From NCBI RefSeq assembly GCF_034190915.1, contig NW_026947507.1, forward strand, positions 33,393,001 through 33,457,000: a stretch of 64,000 nt of DNA. Direction: 5' to 3'. A program made the position numbers and the translations under genes. Under the pieces are notes generated by a model. The model did not search any database. It was not told the DNA's origin and saw only the letters and a list, made by a program, of their open reading frames with translations. This document shows, piece after piece, positions 37,701 through 52,700 of this stretch. Every line of letters starts with the position of its first letter. Position 1 is the first letter of the stretch. The DNA is from Cavia porcellus. Its lineage: Eukaryota; Chordata; Mammalia; Rodentia; Caviidae.

Positions 37701-40700
37701 GTGAATCTAAATACAGATTCGAATGCCACGTTTTGAAAAAAACATGTGAAAATATTTTGAAGTATATTTTTACAAGGACATAATAGGCAAAGGTTTAAGT
37801 AAAATGCAGTACATTATATACATATATAATATATACTGTAAATTATTAAAAAGTCTTAAAAACAAAAAGGTACAATATAAAAATGTATATATTGCCTTAT
37901 GAATATATTTTTCATACATTTATTTTATTTGGTGTTCAAAATCATAATGTACATGTAATTTTGTAACTTTTTATAATATATGATTTGTGATCATTATAAA
38001 AAATTATAGATACAAATACATTTGTTTTCACCACTGGGAAAGAACATTTATTAACAGTTTGGTGCATATCTGTGCTGTATTTTTTCCCTATACATGTAGA
38101 CCTGTTTGTTTGCCTAATTGGGATCTCCTGTGAACCTATTTTTGGTTGCCTTTATTGTCATGTGATAGTTGAGTAAACTTCTTGCTGATACTAAGTATTC
38201 TCTTTCTTTCCTCATTTCTAATGTTGCCGTTTTCTGTGCTTCCATAGGACCTAATGCTCCAAACCAAGTTCCCCTGGTCCTTCTTGAAGATGTATCAAAT
38301 GTGTATGGTGATGTAGAAGTTGATCGTAATAAACACATACATAAAAAGAGGAAGCTAGCTGAGGGAAGAGAGAAAACCATGGTAATCCTTTCAGATATAA
38401 TCACTAACAGATTAGTTACATAGTTTGCTAGAGAAGAATTTTGTAAAATATGGTTTTGAAGCTAAATTGATAAAGAAGGGCCAAGGATATAGCTCAGCGA
38501 CATAAGTGCCTGTCTGGGAAGCTTAAAGTCCTGAGTTCGGCTCCTGGTACCAAAGAAAAAATAAGTTATATAGGATTTTAAATTAAGCTATGTAGTTACT
38601 ATAGAAGGGAGTGGAGGCAGTTTTGCCCCGTAAGTGACATTTAAAAATAGTAGAGATATTTTCTATCATCACATTCCTGCTCTTGATGGGGAATTGTTGC
38701 TAATTAACATGTATGCACCAGAGGTTGGGGGTGGTGCCTACCATCCAACACACAGGATAGCACAAAAGGTCAGTAGTGACCAGCTTGAGAAGGCCTTGTT
38801 TTGTATTTGACTGTTTTGACTAAATGACACTGTGGCGCAAAAGTGGAGATGCCCTGGTTCAGGAGGCAACAGCCTTTTCTGTCACTGGCCAATTAATGAT
38901 ATTTTTAGGTGTGCAAGCCAAATGGCCCTTATTGTGACTCCTCAGCCTTGCTATTACAAGTTAAAAACATCAATAAGCAGTGTATAAACAGCCGGCACAG
39001 TCATGTTCAATGGGACTTTATTGGTAAAAGCCTGAAGATCATAGGTTACTCATCCCTCTCTAATTGAAATGCCCAAAGGGGAGTCAGGGGCCTTAGCCAC
39101 TTCTTGTCCTTTCTCCTCCCTGTTTTTAGTGTCTTTACTCTTTTTTGTTACTTGGGTAGCATTTTCCTGGAATCTAAGGATGATGACAAGTGTGCATGAA
39201 GATGAGATTAATTTGACGTTTCTGGGCTCCGTGGTATAGGATGGATTGGAGCCAGGAAGACAGAAAGCTGTTCTAAAAAGTATGTAAGGTTATTAACCCT
39301 TTTAGTAAACTTCCTCCCCAAAATGCGTGCATGCACAGTTTTGTAGATTATTTCAGTAGCTGGCAAGACGCTTTGAAACTTTACCACGAGCCCTAGGTTG
39401 AGAACTCTGTGCTTACTAAACTCTCTTCGATGCTCTCTGCCTACTCTTTTTACTTCTTTCTTGCTGGATATTTCGGTTCATTAGTGCTTTTGCTCTTGAA
39501 CAAGTCAGTGCACAGATAGAAGCATTCAGCAGAATTTTGCTTCTGTCTGTAAACTGCACCACGTGAGGTACATAACCACAGCTATCTTCACCAGAATTGT
39601 GGAATGGGTTAAGTTTGTGAACCAAGGTACCACTCTATCTCTTAATGCTCTGGCTTATCCAGAAACTCCCTGAGGACCCAGAGATGCCTTTCTTCCACAC
39701 AGCTAAACATGTTGGGTTCTAGTGGTTTTGACTGAGAGTAACGGCATGTTCCTGTCTAACTCCGGGTATGTAATGTAGCCCCAAAGATTAGCTTCTTTCC
39801 TTTCTTATCACTTACTCTGTGATCTAAGCCATCAAACTTCCTTGCTAGGCAATCAGAGTGATCTTTCTGTCTATGCTTCCTTCCTTGCTTCTTAAATCTC
39901 TTTCTGTGTGGCAGGCAGGGTGACCATTCAAACACGTATCAGACATCATTCTTGCTGTACAGTGTCTGCCTCTTCCTGTTACAGAGCTCACAGAGTGCTC
40001 CTGAGCGGGCCTCCCAGGGTGTGGACACGCAGGTCTCCACAGCTCTTCCACTCTGAGCCCAGGCCTCCGCTGGCCCCTGCCCATCTGAACTGCGCTGCAG
40101 ATGCGCTGCTTTCCCTCAGAACTCTGCCAGGCAGCTTCGTCCTTGCCTCTCAGGTCCCAGGCCACACGGTCCTCCCTCTGGGGCTTCCCCTAAGGCACTG
40201 CCCAGTGTTTCCTTTTTATTCATTTTAACTTCAGAACCCTCATTGCTGTTCATTTGTTCTTGTTCATTTGTTAACAGTTCCCTATCTCTGTCCCCTCAAG
40301 GGCACCAGCTCCGTGGCACTCAGGTTGGTGCACAGGCTGTGGGATCTCAGGAACCCTCAGGGCATCTCTTCCATTTTCTAGCCATCATGTGCTTCTCTGC
40401 CAGCCCCTCTTCTCATTCTCTGGCCTTCCTGCCCATCTTGGATTTCTCTTAACAGATTTCATCCTGGTTTTTACTCCGTTTCCATACTCGTCTGCCTCTG
40501 CCTAATCAGATCCAGCCAGATGTGTCTTGTCATTGTACAGAACAACCTGATGGCCTGTAAGGTCAGCACGCAGATGTGTTTGCTGTGCTTATGGTTTTGT
40601 TTTGCAAATCATTTAGCATGTAGAATTAGAAGCATAGCATTTCTCATGGTAATCCAGATTCCTAACTTGTCCTTTTACAGCAGAGATACCCATAACACTG

Positions 40701-43700
40701 ACCCACAGCTGGAGTTGGGTGTGGCTAGACTCATGTGGCAGCCCAGATGGCCGGGGCTGGTGGCAGTCCTCTCCTGTGGGCAATCTTCCCACTTGGCACA
40801 TGCTTCTGTATGTTCCCTGCAGTTGCACTGTTGTTCGGAGCATCCTCCAGAGCTTTAGAGTAGGTTACCACATTTCAAAATTGATTTCTCAAAGTTTTAC
40901 CAACTGTTTGTAATGCTGCAGTACTCCCCCACATCTGGAGTCCTTTCATAATTCCTAGTCTCATTTGGGAGACAGAAATGTTTTCTGTGGGCTGCCATGC
41001 TAACAAATGCACCAAGCTTGTTAGTGTGTGATGGTAGATTGCCACTACTTGGCAAGGAACGGGACCCTGATGAAATGGGATACTTGACCTGTGGGTTTTG
41101 GTTAAGGAGAATGTGTCATTCCTATGGAAAGCAGGTGGGGCAGGGTGGAGTTCCCAGGCACAAGGCAGGGTAAGCTCTGAAGTGGGGAAAGGCTGGCAGC
41201 AGGAGGAAGACCTCACAGAGTCCTGCCTGTCCCTGTGAGGTTGGCTTAGGGAACAGAGCTTCTAACTGACACACTTCTGCATATTTAAAACTTACTGTAG
41301 TACAATAAAGATCTGAGGTTTTGAAATAATAAAACAGCATAGGGGGATAAAAGGTTCAAGACATTCTTAGCAGAATCACCGCTGTTTTACTCCTCTGCGT
41401 TTGGTGTTGTGTCTGGTCATGCCCAGTGGCGTGGTCACAGTCGCCTTTCTCTGCAGCCTCACTTTTCTTGGCCTTTTGTATGATTCAAGATGAAGAACAA
41501 GTAATGTAGGAAGACGTGCTTCCCCAGCGGCGTGTCTCATGGGCTCCAGCTTTAATTCTAGTCCACTGCCTGACAAGCTGTTCTTGGAAGCAAATTAAAT
41601 AATAGCACATATTGAGGTGCAAAAGTAAAGTATAAAAGGAACTGTAAAGAAACTGCTTAAGTTTTTATCTCTCCATCTAAGAATCTAATTCTTGGCTTTT
41701 ATAAAATTGATGATTTGAAATTGTTGGAAAATAGAACTATCATCAGAAAAAAAACCTTTAATAATTGAATGTATGAGTCATTTTTAAAACTAAAGTGTTA
41801 AAAAATTAATTGTAGCCATGTTGTATTCTTGCATATAAAACACATAATAGGCAGAATTAGTAGCAGTAAATGAACGTTGCAGTGTAAATGCCTATACTTT
41901 AGTTAACTAGGTTTTCACATTCTTTAAGCAGAGTTCAGATGATGAAGATGGTTCAGCAAAAGGAAGAAACCGTCACATTGTAGTCAACAAAGCAGAACTC
42001 ACTAACTCTGCCGAAGTGTTAGAAAGCTTTAAACTGGCCCGGGAGAGCTGGGAGTTGCTCTATTCCCTAGAATTTCTTGACAAAGGTAAGCCTGTGCTTA
42101 TAATACTGATATAAAATCATTATGCTAAACAAAATTTTCATGCTACTTGAAATGTCAAGTCTCTTATGGCTAATTAGATTGACTACATATTTTATAGTAT
42201 TCTTTTGGAGCAAGAAATCTAATCAGTTAATACTCAAGTAACTGTTTACTTTTAGCTTCGTCTCTGAGGATGAAATTGCAGGGAGTTTTTTATCTTTTTA
42301 ATGTCTATATTGCTGGTGTTTTGTTTCTTTTTTATTTGTTCTTTTCTACTGCCTTGTGTGTTCCTCACACATAATGTGTCCCAGAGTACCATTGCCTGGG
42401 AAACCCGAAATCCAAAAGTTGGAGAAAGCCCCCATTTTTTTTTTTTAGTATAGATACTGGAGGGCATTTTATCTCCATAATATCGAAGCTTAAAAATCAC
42501 TAGCCCTTTGCTGACCATTGCACATTTATTTTGAAATCCAGGCCCGTTGCTCTGTTTTCAGCTAGTGGACATTCATGTGCCAGCACAGATCCCCTGGTCA
42601 GCTGTGTTATGTCATGTTTTCTAAGTCAATTTAGCATCATTCAGGTCTTCTCTATTGCGTCTAGAATTGTGAATGTGTGTAACTGTTTTGAAAGATATTT
42701 TTCCTTTTGTTCTAAGTTGGCCTTCCAAAAAATAAGTAAAACTTTTTAGTGTCATTGTTGTGTAACTGAGTAAAAGTAAAATGCGAGGCTGGAGATTTAG
42801 CTCAGCCACATAAACACCTGCCTAGCAAGCGCGAGGTCATGAGTTCCATCCCTGGTGCCAAAAACAAAACGAAACAAAAAAGTAAAGATGGAACTTTACT
42901 GGAGAGAGCAAGGTAATTTTAAAGATAAATGATTTAATATATAAAAAGCACAGTTTTGGGCACAATATGCTTTAAATGTGCCCATAAAAATCTTATTTGT
43001 GTATTATTGATAATGTTAGGCTCTAACTTATTTCCTGAAATTGTGAGATGTTGTTTTAAAAATCAGAATCTAAAATTACTGTGCATCTTTTGGTAATTTA
43101 TCTCTTCCTTTTACTGGGCTTGTTAGTTTTTTTCCTCCCTCTGTTTCTGTGGTATATATTTTTGGTGAGTTTCTTTCAATTCTTACCCAGAATTTACAAG
43201 AATTTGTTTGGCGTGGAAGACAGAGACTTGGCTGTGGTTAAGAATATTCCTCACCGATATGATCATCTATCAGGTAGAGTGATACACCTTTCAGGTGTCT
43301 GCGTGTAGAGAGGGTGATGATTTCTTCGAACCAGCTTTAAGCTGTAGCTTTGCATTTGCAGAGATCCTCCTACCTCAGCCTGCTGAGTACTGGGGTTACA
43401 GGCGTGTACCACCACGCCTAGCTGACTTTTCATGTTTCCTATTCATGACTGTGTTCCCTCTCTGAGACTGGCCTGTTTAGTCTTTAGTGGCTGAGGAGTG
43501 TGGTCCACTTTCATCTCAAAGAATTTCCAAAATGATAAAGCCATCCCTTCTTTGTTACTTGTGGTAGTCTGGTCACTGCTCTGTACAAAAGTACAATTTT
43601 TACTTTTCATGAGACGGTCTATACTTCTCACACCTCCCTCCCTTCCTCGGTGCTGCTGGAGCCTGCCTTACTGTTCTCGTCACCCGAGCCTCAAAGCTAG

Positions 43701-46700
43701 TACAACAGGCGTGGGCAATTCATTTAATCAGGTGATGGAGTGGACAGGTTGCTTCTTCCATCCTCCGTGAAAGAGCAGTGATTTTACAGAGAAATACTTC
43801 CACAGGCATGGTAGATCCCAATCTTTATTGTCACGTGATTTGTGTTATTTTATTTAGTTTTAAAGACCTAAGACCAGAAAGAATAATCTTTGTACATTTG
43901 GGCCTCTTACCTGTAGTTCCACATCCCCAGACTCAACCAGCCCAGGTGAAACTATCAACAAAAATATTGCTGCTATACTGTGCAGACTTTCATTTGTCAC
44001 TATTCCCTGAACAGTACAGGATACCAAGTGTTTACCATTGCATTATGCATTATGAGAGCTAAAGTGTCCCAAATGATGTGTGCAGGGTTTACATGTAGGA
44101 GTGTGTGCCTCCAGACATGGGTGCCCACAGAGGTCCCAGAATCAATCCTTCAAGGTTTCCAGGATGGATGTACTTAGAAGTAACTTCGTCTGGCTCCAAG
44201 TATGTTGATTTCGTCCTGTTGCTAAGTCTCCTTTTTTCTCCTCATGTGATCCTATAAAGGTGCTTTATTTATAATGAATGGTTGGTTGGTTAGTTCTGGA
44301 GGTTGGTAAAGTTTTCCCCTCCTTGTTCTCTGTCTTCTCAGGGGCAATATAAAAAGGCAATAGCCAGCCTGCATCATTTGGCTGCTCTCCAAGGGTCACT
44401 TTCTCAGCCACAGACTGCAGGACAGGGGACCTTGGAGCATCAGAGGGCGCTCATCCAGCTGGCAACGTGTCACTTTGCTCTGGGGGAATACAGGGTAAGC
44501 ACTGGACACTGGCATGGAACCCTCACAGGGACCGCATCACCTGGGCCTTCTCTCTCTCCTAGAATGACTTAATTCAGTACATGTGTGCTTGCATTTGATC
44601 TTCCTGCCTAGATTTATTACTTAATCTGTTGGTGAAAATCACAAAGGTTTTTTTAAACTTGATTTCCCCTTTATTGTAACTTCCCTGGAATTTTCACATT
44701 TCTTCTTCTTCTTCTTCTTCTTCTTCTTTTTTTTTTTTTTTTTGAGACAGGGTCTTGGTAAGTATTTCAGGCAGACCCTGAATTAAATAGGCCAGCCTGA
44801 CTTTAAATGCATGGGGGTCCTCTTGCCTCAGTCTCCTGAGTGCTGGGATTATATACATGTGCTACTGTGGTTGGGTAACTTTTCACATTTCATGTTCATT
44901 GGTCTACTCTGTTGGAAGACTTTTTCAGGGAGCTCTTTAAGGCTTTCATCAAGATAAGCTGCCCACTTCTGCTGGGTTAGCCTGTGTGTATTTTGACTGT
45001 GTTTTACATAGTGCTCTGTAACAGATCACTTAGTTGTTTCCTGTATGTCATCTTCAGTGACTTTTCTGTTGAGGTAGTAAATGTTTGGCAAGCTACCCTT
45101 TTTTGGATGCCACTGTGCTATTAAACATAGTTACTACCTGGTTAGTTTTGTTCTGTTTTGTTTTGATTTTTGACACAAACAGTGGATTGTTGCACCCTCT
45201 TGTATCTCTGTCACTCTGTCAGAGTGTTGTAACACTCTGTCATCCTGTTACTTTCTCTGTGCAACGTTGAGCAAGCCGTGATGGTTGCACCGAGAGGATA
45301 ATGTTGAAGCAGAGCCACAGACCTCCCTGGGTGCCCATTGCCTGGTTGTTTGCTGCAGATGTTCAGTGCGATGCTTATTTGGCTTCAGTTCGGGAAGCAA
45401 ACGATTAGTTCCTTTGGTCTTTCCTTCCCTAGATGACATGTGAGAAAGTCCTAGACCTGATGTGCTACATGGTCTTACCCATTCAGGACGGAGGCAAATC
45501 TCAGGAGGAACCCTCAAAAGTAAAGCCCAAGTTTAGAAAAGGTACAGCAACAAATTTTATTATTATTTTGTAAGTAGGACCCAAGACTGAGAAATGCTTT
45601 GTAGCTCCTACTGAGATAACAGTACCGTGGTCTGCAGGGCTTGACATATTGTACTTGGTGAAAAGTTAATTCCATGTTTTTTTCTTGGCTCCTCTCAGAA
45701 GCAGCTATAAATCTTTCTTTCAAAGTTCACTTCCTGAGTTTATTACTTCTTTGAAAAATACGAGTTAATTTTTTTCTCTTGTCCAATTCTAGGAAACTTG
45801 TAGATGATTGATTAGAAAGTTTCACTTGTTATATCTTTGTTGAACCAGTGTCATCTCATTTCACATTGCTTGAAAGACATACAAATTAAATATAAGGAAA
45901 GTAGAAGACAGGTAATCATTCCAAGAGCAAAAACCAAAATAGAGAAAACTGAAAGCTATTTTTATGAAAAAAATTTAAAGTTGATAAACCCTAGCAAGAT
46001 TGATGAAGATATAGGTGACCATAAATTAGCAATATGAAGAATGAAAAGGCGAATGTCACTGCAGATCTTACTGAAATCAAAAGGACAATAAGAGAATAAT
46101 TTATCCCAATAAATTTAATAACTTAGTTAAAACGACAGCTCCTTGAGAAACACAGCTTACCAAAACTACCCAAAATAAAATAGAAAAATTGAATGTACTT
46201 ATATCGTTAAGAAGTTAAGTTTTTAAAATCAAAAACCTTCCTACATAGAAAACTAAGTCTCAGTGGCTTTACTGGTGAATTATACCAAGTATTTAAGAGA
46301 ACTAGCACCAGTCCAGCACAAATTCTTTCAGAAAATAAAGACAAACTCCCAAATCATACTTTAAGGCTACCATAAACCTGATAGCTAAGCAGAATGAGAA
46401 TTTTACAAGAAAAGAATGTTATATAGCAGTAATCCATCATACATATAGGTAAGTATTAGCAAGGTGAATATTGAAGAAGGGTAGTACATAATAACCAGAA
46501 TACTAGGAATGCAAATGTAAAGATACACAAATCAGTGTAAGTCATCAAATTATCAAAGAAGAAAAAACACAATAATCTTAGTAAATATTGTTTATTGATG
46601 TTATTTTTAAAAAAATCTTCACATCTAGAAAGCTCCGTCAACTCCACACTTAATTATAAAATATCGAATGCTTTTCCCTGATACAAGTATTATACTTTCA

Positions 46701-49700
46701 CCACTTTGTTTCACATGATGAAGAGTTTAGCCAGAACAGTAAGACAACATGAAGGTAAAAAGGTTGAAAAAGGCTGTGTACAGGTGTGATTTCACAACTG
46801 CAGATTTGGCTGTGTAGGAAAGAAAAATCTGTAGAAAGGTTCTAAAACTAATTGAGAGGGCAAGGGATGCAGTTTGGTGACAGAGTATTTGTCGGGCTTG
46901 TGTGAAGACCCAGCTTCCAGAGAAAACACAAACAAAACACAGATGACATTACAATTCAGTGGGGGAAGAAATCATTTACCCAGTAATTGATAATAAAATG
47001 ATTATCTAGACATAAAAAATAACAGCAAAAAGAGATCCCCCCTTTGTACTATATAAAAATCCTTTAAAATTTGATATTTAAATATGAAAATTTAAACTGT
47101 TGGAAATATAGAAGAAAACCTTTGTGCAGACTTATACTACAGAGAGCACACACACAGCTGGGCGTGCTGGTACACGCTTATAATCCCAGGTACTAGGGTG
47201 GCTGGGAGTTTCACTAGTTTAAGCCAAGCCTGAGCCATATAGCAGGACTGTGTCTCAACAACAACAAGAAAAATGAAACTAAAGGATTAGAGAATTTAGT
47301 CAGATTAAGATTAAAATACAAAATATATTATGGTCAAAATGAACTGGCTAGACTGCCAGAAAATTGTCTGGCATATAAAACCAACAAAAACATTCAAAAG
47401 TTTAAAAGTACTTTGTCAGATCAGTAAGAACTAGCCTCCTGTAGAAAAATAAGCAAAGGAAGATTCTCATGATTTGAAAAAAATATTATTTTTACACTTC
47501 TTGTGTGTTAATTCATATGCCACTCTGGACATCAAACAGTCATACCATTACCTGGCAAATACTCATCTCTTAATTGTATACTGTAGGTCAGAAGTTTCCA
47601 GACCAGGTCCTCTCCCATGGGGTAATGAGTTTCAAGTGGGATTTTTTTTTCAATGAGATAGAAAAATGTTCTTTTCTTGTAAATGACTGCATTCCAAATA
47701 AAAGGATAAATGTTATTTCATGAACCTATTTATATAAAGAAGTGTTAAGTATGTGTGGACCCAATACCGATATTGAAAATAATGTATTTTGGCAGGAAGG
47801 AGCCAAAAAAGGATTCACTTTGTGCTATTTCTTGCTTCTGAGTAGAGAAGGATTTAAGCTATATAAAAGCATAGCCATAAAGGAAAAGATCATAAATACT
47901 ACTGCATAAATTTTTGTCCACAAGTACACAAGAAAATTATTTGTATGTTTAGTTTGACATTGGTTTTAATAGTGAAAAATTGGTAGATCCAGCATCTGCA
48001 ATAAGGAGGGCAAATCATTATACATGTGAACAATAGAATGCTGACTGAGTGAGGGCTATATGTGTCCAGTTGATAAACCTGAAACACATGAGGGTGAGTG
48101 AAAAAGAGCAGTTCGCAAAGGGGTTTATATGCTGTGACACCATGTAGTACAACTGAACGAGAGCCTGCAAATGTTCCTCTGTGCTGTTATGACTGCTGCG
48201 TGCATGGCACAGTGTGCCTGCTGTATGCATGGGAGCTACCACTACCTTGAGCATTTTGTCTTTCTCTGAGGAGGCACAAAGACACTGGGCATCAGAAGGA
48301 CACAGAAGGAGCTTCAACTGACTTTGTGACAATTTGTATTAAAATCTTTAAAATGCTGACATTTTTATAAAGCTAAGTGATGATTACACCAATGCTTGTA
48401 ATGCTCTATAGAATTTTCTGTATATTTTAAGTGTTTTATAGTAAAAAAAAAATATTTGCGTGTTTAGGAAAGAAGATTGAAAAATGAAATTATAAATTAT
48501 AGAGACACTCTAAAATCAGTTTCACCGTCACAAAATATGGTTGTAGTTTGACTGTATTAGGAATTGTGTGACTGTTACTTACTCTTTTTAGTTTTAGAAG
48601 GAAACCATCTTAAACATTTACTTGTCGGAGATTTTTCTTTGATGATGGTGCTCATTAACATAAAAGTGCTCTTGTGGACTTGCTAGGTTCGGACCTGAAG
48701 CTCCTGCCCTGCACCAGCAAAGCTATTATGCCCTACTGTCTACACTTGATGTTGGCCTGCTTTAAGGTAAGCGTGCAGTGGACTGACCTGGACATGTAAT
48801 TCAGGGTGTTGTGGTGATAAGTTGGGATGATTTGAATTGAGAACCTCATTGATGATTGTGAATTTAGTATATTTAAAGAGCAGGTTGCTAACAGTGACTA
48901 AAAGTGACTAAAACACGTGGCTAAGAATGAACAAGTACTTACTAAGTAACAATACTAGACAGAGGTGAGTGGAAACTAACCTCAAGCTCCAAAAGTTTTC
49001 CAATAACAGTAAAACAGGCAAATAACCAATAGTAGTTTCAGTAAATATTTTATAAATTAGTATACGGGTCAGAATTGATTAGCTGTAGAAGAAGGGAACA
49101 TAAAATGCTGCTGCGTTCATAAGGAGAGGGTGAGTTTAATCAAGATGGGTGGGCGAAAGCATTTTAGTTAGCAGGCTCAGCAGCAGCAGCAGAGGTCCCA
49201 CAGCCACAGGAAGGTTTGTGGACTGTTGAGAGGACGCCAGGGCCATGCTGCAGGTAGAGCAGAGTGTGTGGGAGAGATGCTCTCAATGTTCCAAGAGCAG
49301 ACTGGGCCTCTGCTTTAGTGCAGTAACCCCAAACTGCATCAACGTCCCAACCACTGGGGGCATCAGACCCGGTTTAAAATGTGATTTTCTTTGTAGCTGG
49401 TCATTTAGGACACAGTCTTCTGGCCATTTTTATAGCTCACGCTTCCTTCTTGCTCATACCGTTCTTTCTCCCGAGTCCCCTGTTCTTCTCCTCTTCCCTC
49501 CGAAGGAGCCTTTACCCACCGTCCACGGACAGCTGTCTGCTCAAAGGATATCTCCAGATTCCTTTCTGTATAAATAGGGTGACTCACCTTTCTCTAGCCC
49601 TTTTTCTGGGATCCAAAGCTTGGGGTTCCTGTGTGGCTCCTATCTGAGTACACTTAGGGAGTGTGTTCATAGCAGAGAACCTCGGGCTGATTTGTTAGGA

Positions 49701-52700
49701 GCCACGCTCCTTAGGAGGCTATCCTGGTGTTTCCCAGCACTTTCCCCTCTGCTTTGGTACCTTCTTACTCCAGTGACCTTGGTCACACAGTCACACATTT
49801 GCATATGCAGCCCTTTTTAGGAGTTAATAGTTGGTGTGTGCTATTTGGTTCCCTATACTTTGCTTTCCCCTGTGTAAATGTTTGTTTCACAGCTTAGGGC
49901 TTTCACCGACAACAGAGATGACATGGCGCTGGGGCATGTGATTGTGCTGCTTCAGCAGGAGTGGCCACGAGGAGAGAATCTGTTCTTGAAAGCTGTCAAT
50001 AAGATTTGCCAACAAGGAAATTTCCAGTATGAGAATTTTTTCAATTATGTTACAAGTATCCTTTTTCTTGTATAAGCAAATTCTGACTTCCTAGAATTAA
50101 TGAATCTATGATACAAAATTTTTTTTTGAACCATTCTAGATAGAAATACTGGTTTTTACCACTTCAGAAGGGAGGAAGAGGGATGGTGATTTAAAAACAA
50201 TGCTGTGCCAGTTGATCTTAAAGTCCTAAGAAACTTCAAAGATATAATTCAGGAGCTCAAGAATATTAACAGGCCTTCCCTACTTTCACTTCTACCTAAC
50301 CTTTCATAAAGTACCCAAGATGGCACGTGTAATAGCCCACGAGTTCCTGCCAGCAGAGTGGTTGGTTTAGCTGTAGACTAGAACAGTTCTGGGCGCTCAT
50401 CTGTCGTAAGATGCCCTGAAGCCCATGCTGGGGCATTTCTGTCACCTGGATGAGTGATTAGCACACCAGGCCAGAGCTGTTCTAGTACCAGCAGTACTGG
50501 CGCTGCTGTCCCTGGCAGAGCTTGCTGTGCTGGGTCGTGTTTTGTCTAGTAGTTTACTTGGAAAGCCCTTGCTTATGGCATTATGTTTAGTCTTCAGTTG
50601 TGAGATACATGCTGTTTTTTTTCAAGTGCCCTATATCAGACACATAGCCTTAAGAGACTCTAATGAAAGTCATATAGTTTTTGTTTTAGCCAAAACCGTT
50701 TAATGAGAGTTTAAGTTAAATCTTTAATAAGATTTATGTTTAGTCGGAAATGGTAAGTTATGTAACTTTTTACAGGAACTCACTGCTTAACATTAGCAGG
50801 ACTCACAGAAGCTTCCTCCTCTGGAGCTTTTGAAAAACTTGGCACAGTACCTGTGAAGAAACAGTCTCTCTGTTTTTATGATTCATATTCTGTAACCAAA
50901 AGCAGTCCTCATTCCCACCATCTTTTTTGATTTCTCATTAAGAAAAAAAAAATTGTGCTCTTAGGATCATATAGACTGTGCTAAACTAACTGCAGAGAGA
51001 AAACATACTGTCCTAACATGTTAAGCCAGGAGTTCTCTTTATAGTAGTTTGATTGGGCGAAGAATTAGATTTTGGAATCAGACAAGCACATGTTCAAATC
51101 CTCATCCTGCAGTCAGTAGAATGGTAATGGACAGGGTATGAGCCCCCAAGAGCCTGTTTCCTCACCTGAGTGCGCGGGGCACCCTGTTCTCCATGTGGTT
51201 AACCTGAATCTGGCTGTAGACATTGATATGCTGGAGGAATTTGCCTACTTGAGAACTCAGGAAGGTGGGAAGATCCATCTGGAATTGCTGCCCAATCAAG
51301 GAATGCTGATCAAGTAAGCAGATTCTTGCTCTTCCAAGTTCTCTTTTGTTGTTTTATGCACTATTTGTAAATTTCTGTGTCCTTCAAAAACTTAATAGAC
51401 ATGAATGCAAATGTGGTCTTTATTTTTGAGAGTCAATTTGACTGTGAGTACTTTTGGAAAGACTTGTTTCCTTAACTAATTTCAAAAAAAACCATACTGT
51501 TTAAATTGGAGTATTTCTGTTATTTTTGAAACTTTTTTAGTAGATAGAAATTTCTTTCCTGGTATTTTTTCCTTTCCAGAATTTACAGACTGATCTTATA
51601 AATATCTGATTAGCGTTAGAAAATGCTTACAGGTAAGAGCAGCCATGTTTAAAATTGCACTGGATTAGGAAAGTCCAGTAGGAAAAACTGCATTTATTTA
51701 TCAATTATATTTGAAGCTGGGGTTATAGCTCAGTGGCACAGCACCTGCCTGGCATGCATGAGGTCATGAGTTTGATTTCTGGCACCTTTTTTTAAAAAAA
51801 AAATCATAATTTGAAACCTTTGTAAGCAGTTTTCATTGCTCATAGCACAGAGTGCAAGAACAGGGTCTCGTGCCTCTGAGAACATGCAGGAATGACAGTG
51901 GGCATGTATGGTCTCAAGCAGACCCCTGCCACCACAGAGTGCTGCTGAAATGGCAGGTGACCCAGAGGAAAATGTCACATCAGCAACCATTTATGATTTT
52001 TAAATAGCTCATGACTCTTGCTTCTCAATCCTCATTGTGGTTTGAGTAATATGCCCTCTGCTCTGAGTGCCACGTGTAGTTTTATTTCCACACTTCTGCC
52101 TTTGCTTCCTGCACATTTAATGTGTCTGTAAGTCACAGTGTTGGAGTTCCCACAAGAGACGGAACCCGAGTAGGGAGAAAGGATTGCTGAGACTAAAAAC
52201 ATTTTCTTTTTTCTCTTAATTGTGGAGTAAAGAAATGTCTAGTTGTTAAAAGCAAAAATTCATGTCTTTATAGAGTCTTAGAAATACTGAGGGAGAGAGA
52301 TAATCATTCTGGATTTCTAAAACCTCAGTAACTTGGTGCATTTCTTTTTATATCCTACCAAGAATAGAGGAATCCATTCTAAAAAGTGCAAAGATCGTTT
52401 TTCCCCTTGATCTTATAAATGATATTAAATATTTAAAGTAAAGGGACAAATGATCCTGTTTGAAAATATGAGACCCTTATACATTAGGCTGCTTAAGCAG
52501 GATGGACTAGGCGGGCTCATCTTCCCTTCCCCATTTACTGTCCTGAGACAGGATCAAGGCTCTCAGGAGAACAACTGCATGGTTCCAAATATTCTTACTG
52601 CTGTATGAGAATAAAGATGAATGTTTTATATGGGAACCCAGGTAACCCCTTTTGTGTTACGATTTCTAGGTTTTGAAATGGAATGTGCAAGCATACCTTT

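Noticed and set aside
42787..42883. tRNA-like sequences with A and B boxes (this and the other ID copies)
   Set aside because: They are ID retroposons with A-rich tails and cannot form a proper tRNA cloverleaf acceptor stem.
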